Source: Diprion similis (lineage: Eukaryota > Arthropoda > Insecta > Hymenoptera > Diprionidae). Taken from it: a stretch of DNA of 64,000 nt. A program made the position numbers and the translations under genes. The notes under the pieces are model-generated. The model was not told where the DNA came from. It saw nothing but the letters and a program-made list of their open reading frames with translations, and did not search any database. Where the stretch lies: contig NC_060107.1 of the NCBI RefSeq assembly GCF_021155765.1, positions 14,618,501-14,682,500 on the forward strand. The letters are read 5' to 3'. Numbering within the stretch: the stretch's first letter is position 1; every line of letters begins with the position of its first letter. This document shows positions 62,369-64,000 of the stretch, in pieces.

Positions 62369-63077
62369 TCACGTAACTGGTTTTAGTGAAAAGGATAACT
62401 TTGGCCTCGAGTTATTCTTTCCCAGGATCTTCTTCTGCTCTTCTTTCACACGCTTTTCGTGTTCCTTCCGCATTTTTTGTCTCTCTTCTTCCATTAGCCG
62501 TTGTTCCTCGACCATTGCCAGCCTTTCCTCGGCCTTTTGTGAACAATTAAGTTAATTTAAAAGTCGACATAAATGACTGCGTGACATACTGACGCAGTAC
62601 ATCGGATGTAGACATCATAAATTTTAACAGAAATAGACAAATTGTGAAATAGATGTTCTAATCATCGAATCCCTCGTACAAATATTGGAATCCAAACTTT
62701 CGCTTGATGCCATCTAGTGGTAGGAAATGTGATTTCGTACAGTAATCAGACACTGTATTTAATAAAAAAAAAATTGTTTTCCAACGTGTGTTTCACTCTT
62801 CATCGGTCCAATATAACAAAACGAAGCTATACCCACTTGAGTGGAGTTTTCTATCTCTTCACATTTGTATAATTTGGCTAAAGCCGAGGCTAAAACGATC
62901 AGCCGATAAGCCAGTGTGACGCCGTTTTGTTTTCAGCTGTTTCACATACTTGGAATCTCATCGAGATAAGTTAGTAAGAATGATTAAGCTTACCAGCTTC
63001 TTCTGGGCCTCCTCGATCTTTCTGTTGTTCTCCTCCAAGATCCTCTCTAGCTCCTCTCGTTTTTTCCGTTCTTCCTC
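62369..63077 (-). CDS. ARGLU1: Arginine and glutamate-rich protein 1, last two coding exons (partial)
   Basis: Coding order: exon 62994-63077 (28 codons, [20 protein letters not shown] and so on) and the terminal exon 62369-62533 (54 codons plus TGA). The join reads [17 protein letters not shown], and the tail [17 protein letters not shown] matches the conserved ARGLU1 C-terminus nearly word for word. This is the Glu-rich helical half. The Arg/Ser-rich N-terminal half lies beyond the right edge on the minus strand. ARGLU1 works in pre-mRNA splicing and as a transcription co-activator in vertebrates. The intron between the exons is 460 bases. The acceptor of exon 62994-63077 is phase 0. Confidence 0.95.
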
Positions 63078-63559
63078 CTACAACGACAAGTGCGCACGTT
63101 TACACAACAAAATAATACTAAGATTCATTTACTCTCGTTGCATCGTTCATGTTTTCAAATCATAATGCCGCTACATCAATCATAGCTTAAAAAATACATA
63201 CACCCTGTTAACCTTTCATTTTTTGGGGGTATAAAATGGTATTGGGAAAGTGAAACATTTTTGGTAAGGTTTTGTGTTTTTTTTTCCATCATGTTTTGTT
63301 TTGATCGGTGGTTTTATGACGCTACGTGTTTTATTCCTAAAGCTGCAGATGATTTTTTTTTGCAATTTTCAAATCAAGATGCCATCAAGAATTTTGTCAT
63401 TGACATGAAGTTAAGTTAAACTAAAGATGAGTAACAGATTAATTAAAAAAAAAAAATTAAATGCAATCAAGATTTTTCTTCATTTTTTAAAATTAAATCA
63501 ATTATTATCATGCACAAAAGACACACTAAATCATGAATTGTTCGTGTAAACATAGAATA

Positions 63560-63586
63560 ATAACAATAATATATATATATATATAT
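63560..63586. repeat. (TA)n/(AAT)n microsatellite in the ARGLU1 intron
   Basis: A short TA run next to AAT triplets. Confidence 0.85.
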
Positions 63587-63942
63587 CGAATGATAATAAC
63601 TGAATAATAATAATAATTACACAAATGCAACGTAACTCGGTTGGTAACTCAGTTTCCAAAATGAAAATAATCGATCACATCGAAGACCGCTCGGCCTACT
63701 AGTTGCAGCCACCGATTGTTTGTATAATATCTGCCTACAAGAATCAGTGAAATGAGAATCTAGTGTTGTTCTATGCGCATCATACACAATCAGAGAGGGT
63801 ATAAATATTGTGGTTCCTGTACAGTAATGACAACGGTATAGATGTAGGTAAATAGGAGATGTTTGTTGAATGAAAAACGATAAATTTAATAGTAATATTG
63901 GTATATATAATAGATTATATGAATATATAAATTGGATAATAC

Positions 63943-64000
63943 CTGAGTGAAGCTCACACCAGCACGTAGGGGATGCCTTCTTCATCAACAATCACTGGGC
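63943..64000 (-). other. Possible non-coding or poison exon upstream of the ARGLU1 terminal exons (cut by edge)
   Basis: The last 58 bases read on the minus strand end in a donor consensus (CACTCAG|GTATTA). They contain stop codons in all three frames: TGA near 63992-63994, tandem TGATGA, and a TGA about 14 bases before the donor. The stretch is richer in GC than its flank. It therefore cannot be a constitutive coding exon of ARGLU1. It may be an alternative exon that stops translation, or part of some other transcript. Its 5' end is outside the window. Confidence 0.35.

Noticed and set aside
1..64000. CRISPR arrays, bacterial operons, tRNA genes, integrated phage or virus
   Set aside because: None seen; the tandem repeats are simple microsatellites, and every recognised gene is eukaryotic with spliceosomal introns.

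Overview
The window is from an insect nuclear genome. All protein genes are split by GT-AG introns, the intergenic DNA is AT-rich with many TA and AAT-type microsatellites, and one gene encodes a classical six-cysteine odorant-binding protein, a family confined to insects and close relatives. The order could not be fixed from sequence alone; the gene content would suit Hymenoptera, but this is a guess. All exon models below were built by hand from splice consensus and reading-frame phase. No alignment or expression data were available.

Layout from left to right. A partial 5S rRNA copy lies at the left edge (minus). A small gene for a signal-anchored coiled-coil protein of unknown role follows (1366-4910, plus); its introns carry a GC-rich insertion and a foldback MITE. 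After a gene-poor, repeat-rich stretch comes the PPP1R37-type protein phosphatase 1 regulator (12139-24628, minus), with leucine-rich repeats and a huge single-exon tail. It is head to head with mitochondrial acyl-CoA thioesterase 9 (27194-30457, plus). Next come an odorant-binding protein (31663-33042, minus) and a compact NOL8-like nucleolar RNA-binding protein (34078-36724, minus). A lysine-rich nuclear-type protein of unknown family follows (39152-43173, plus), with a probable alternative C-terminus made by intron retention. A secreted trypsin-like serine protease with long introns and a furin-type site in its pro-region spans 53050-60419 (plus). The last two coding exons of ARGLU1 (62369-63077, minus) end the window, and a possible non-coding or poison exon touches the right edge.

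The genes do not form a pathway. They are a mixture of housekeeping functions (ribosome biogenesis, splicing or transcription, mitochondrial thioester hydrolysis, PP1 targeting) and secreted proteins (odorant-binding protein, protease). The most unusual items are the unassigned coiled-coil gene, the unassigned nuclear protein with its alternative tail, two intronic copies of one dispersed repeat family, the MITE, and the stop-rich exon candidate upstream of the ARGLU1 terminal exons. I found no CRISPR array, operon or clearly new multi-gene system.
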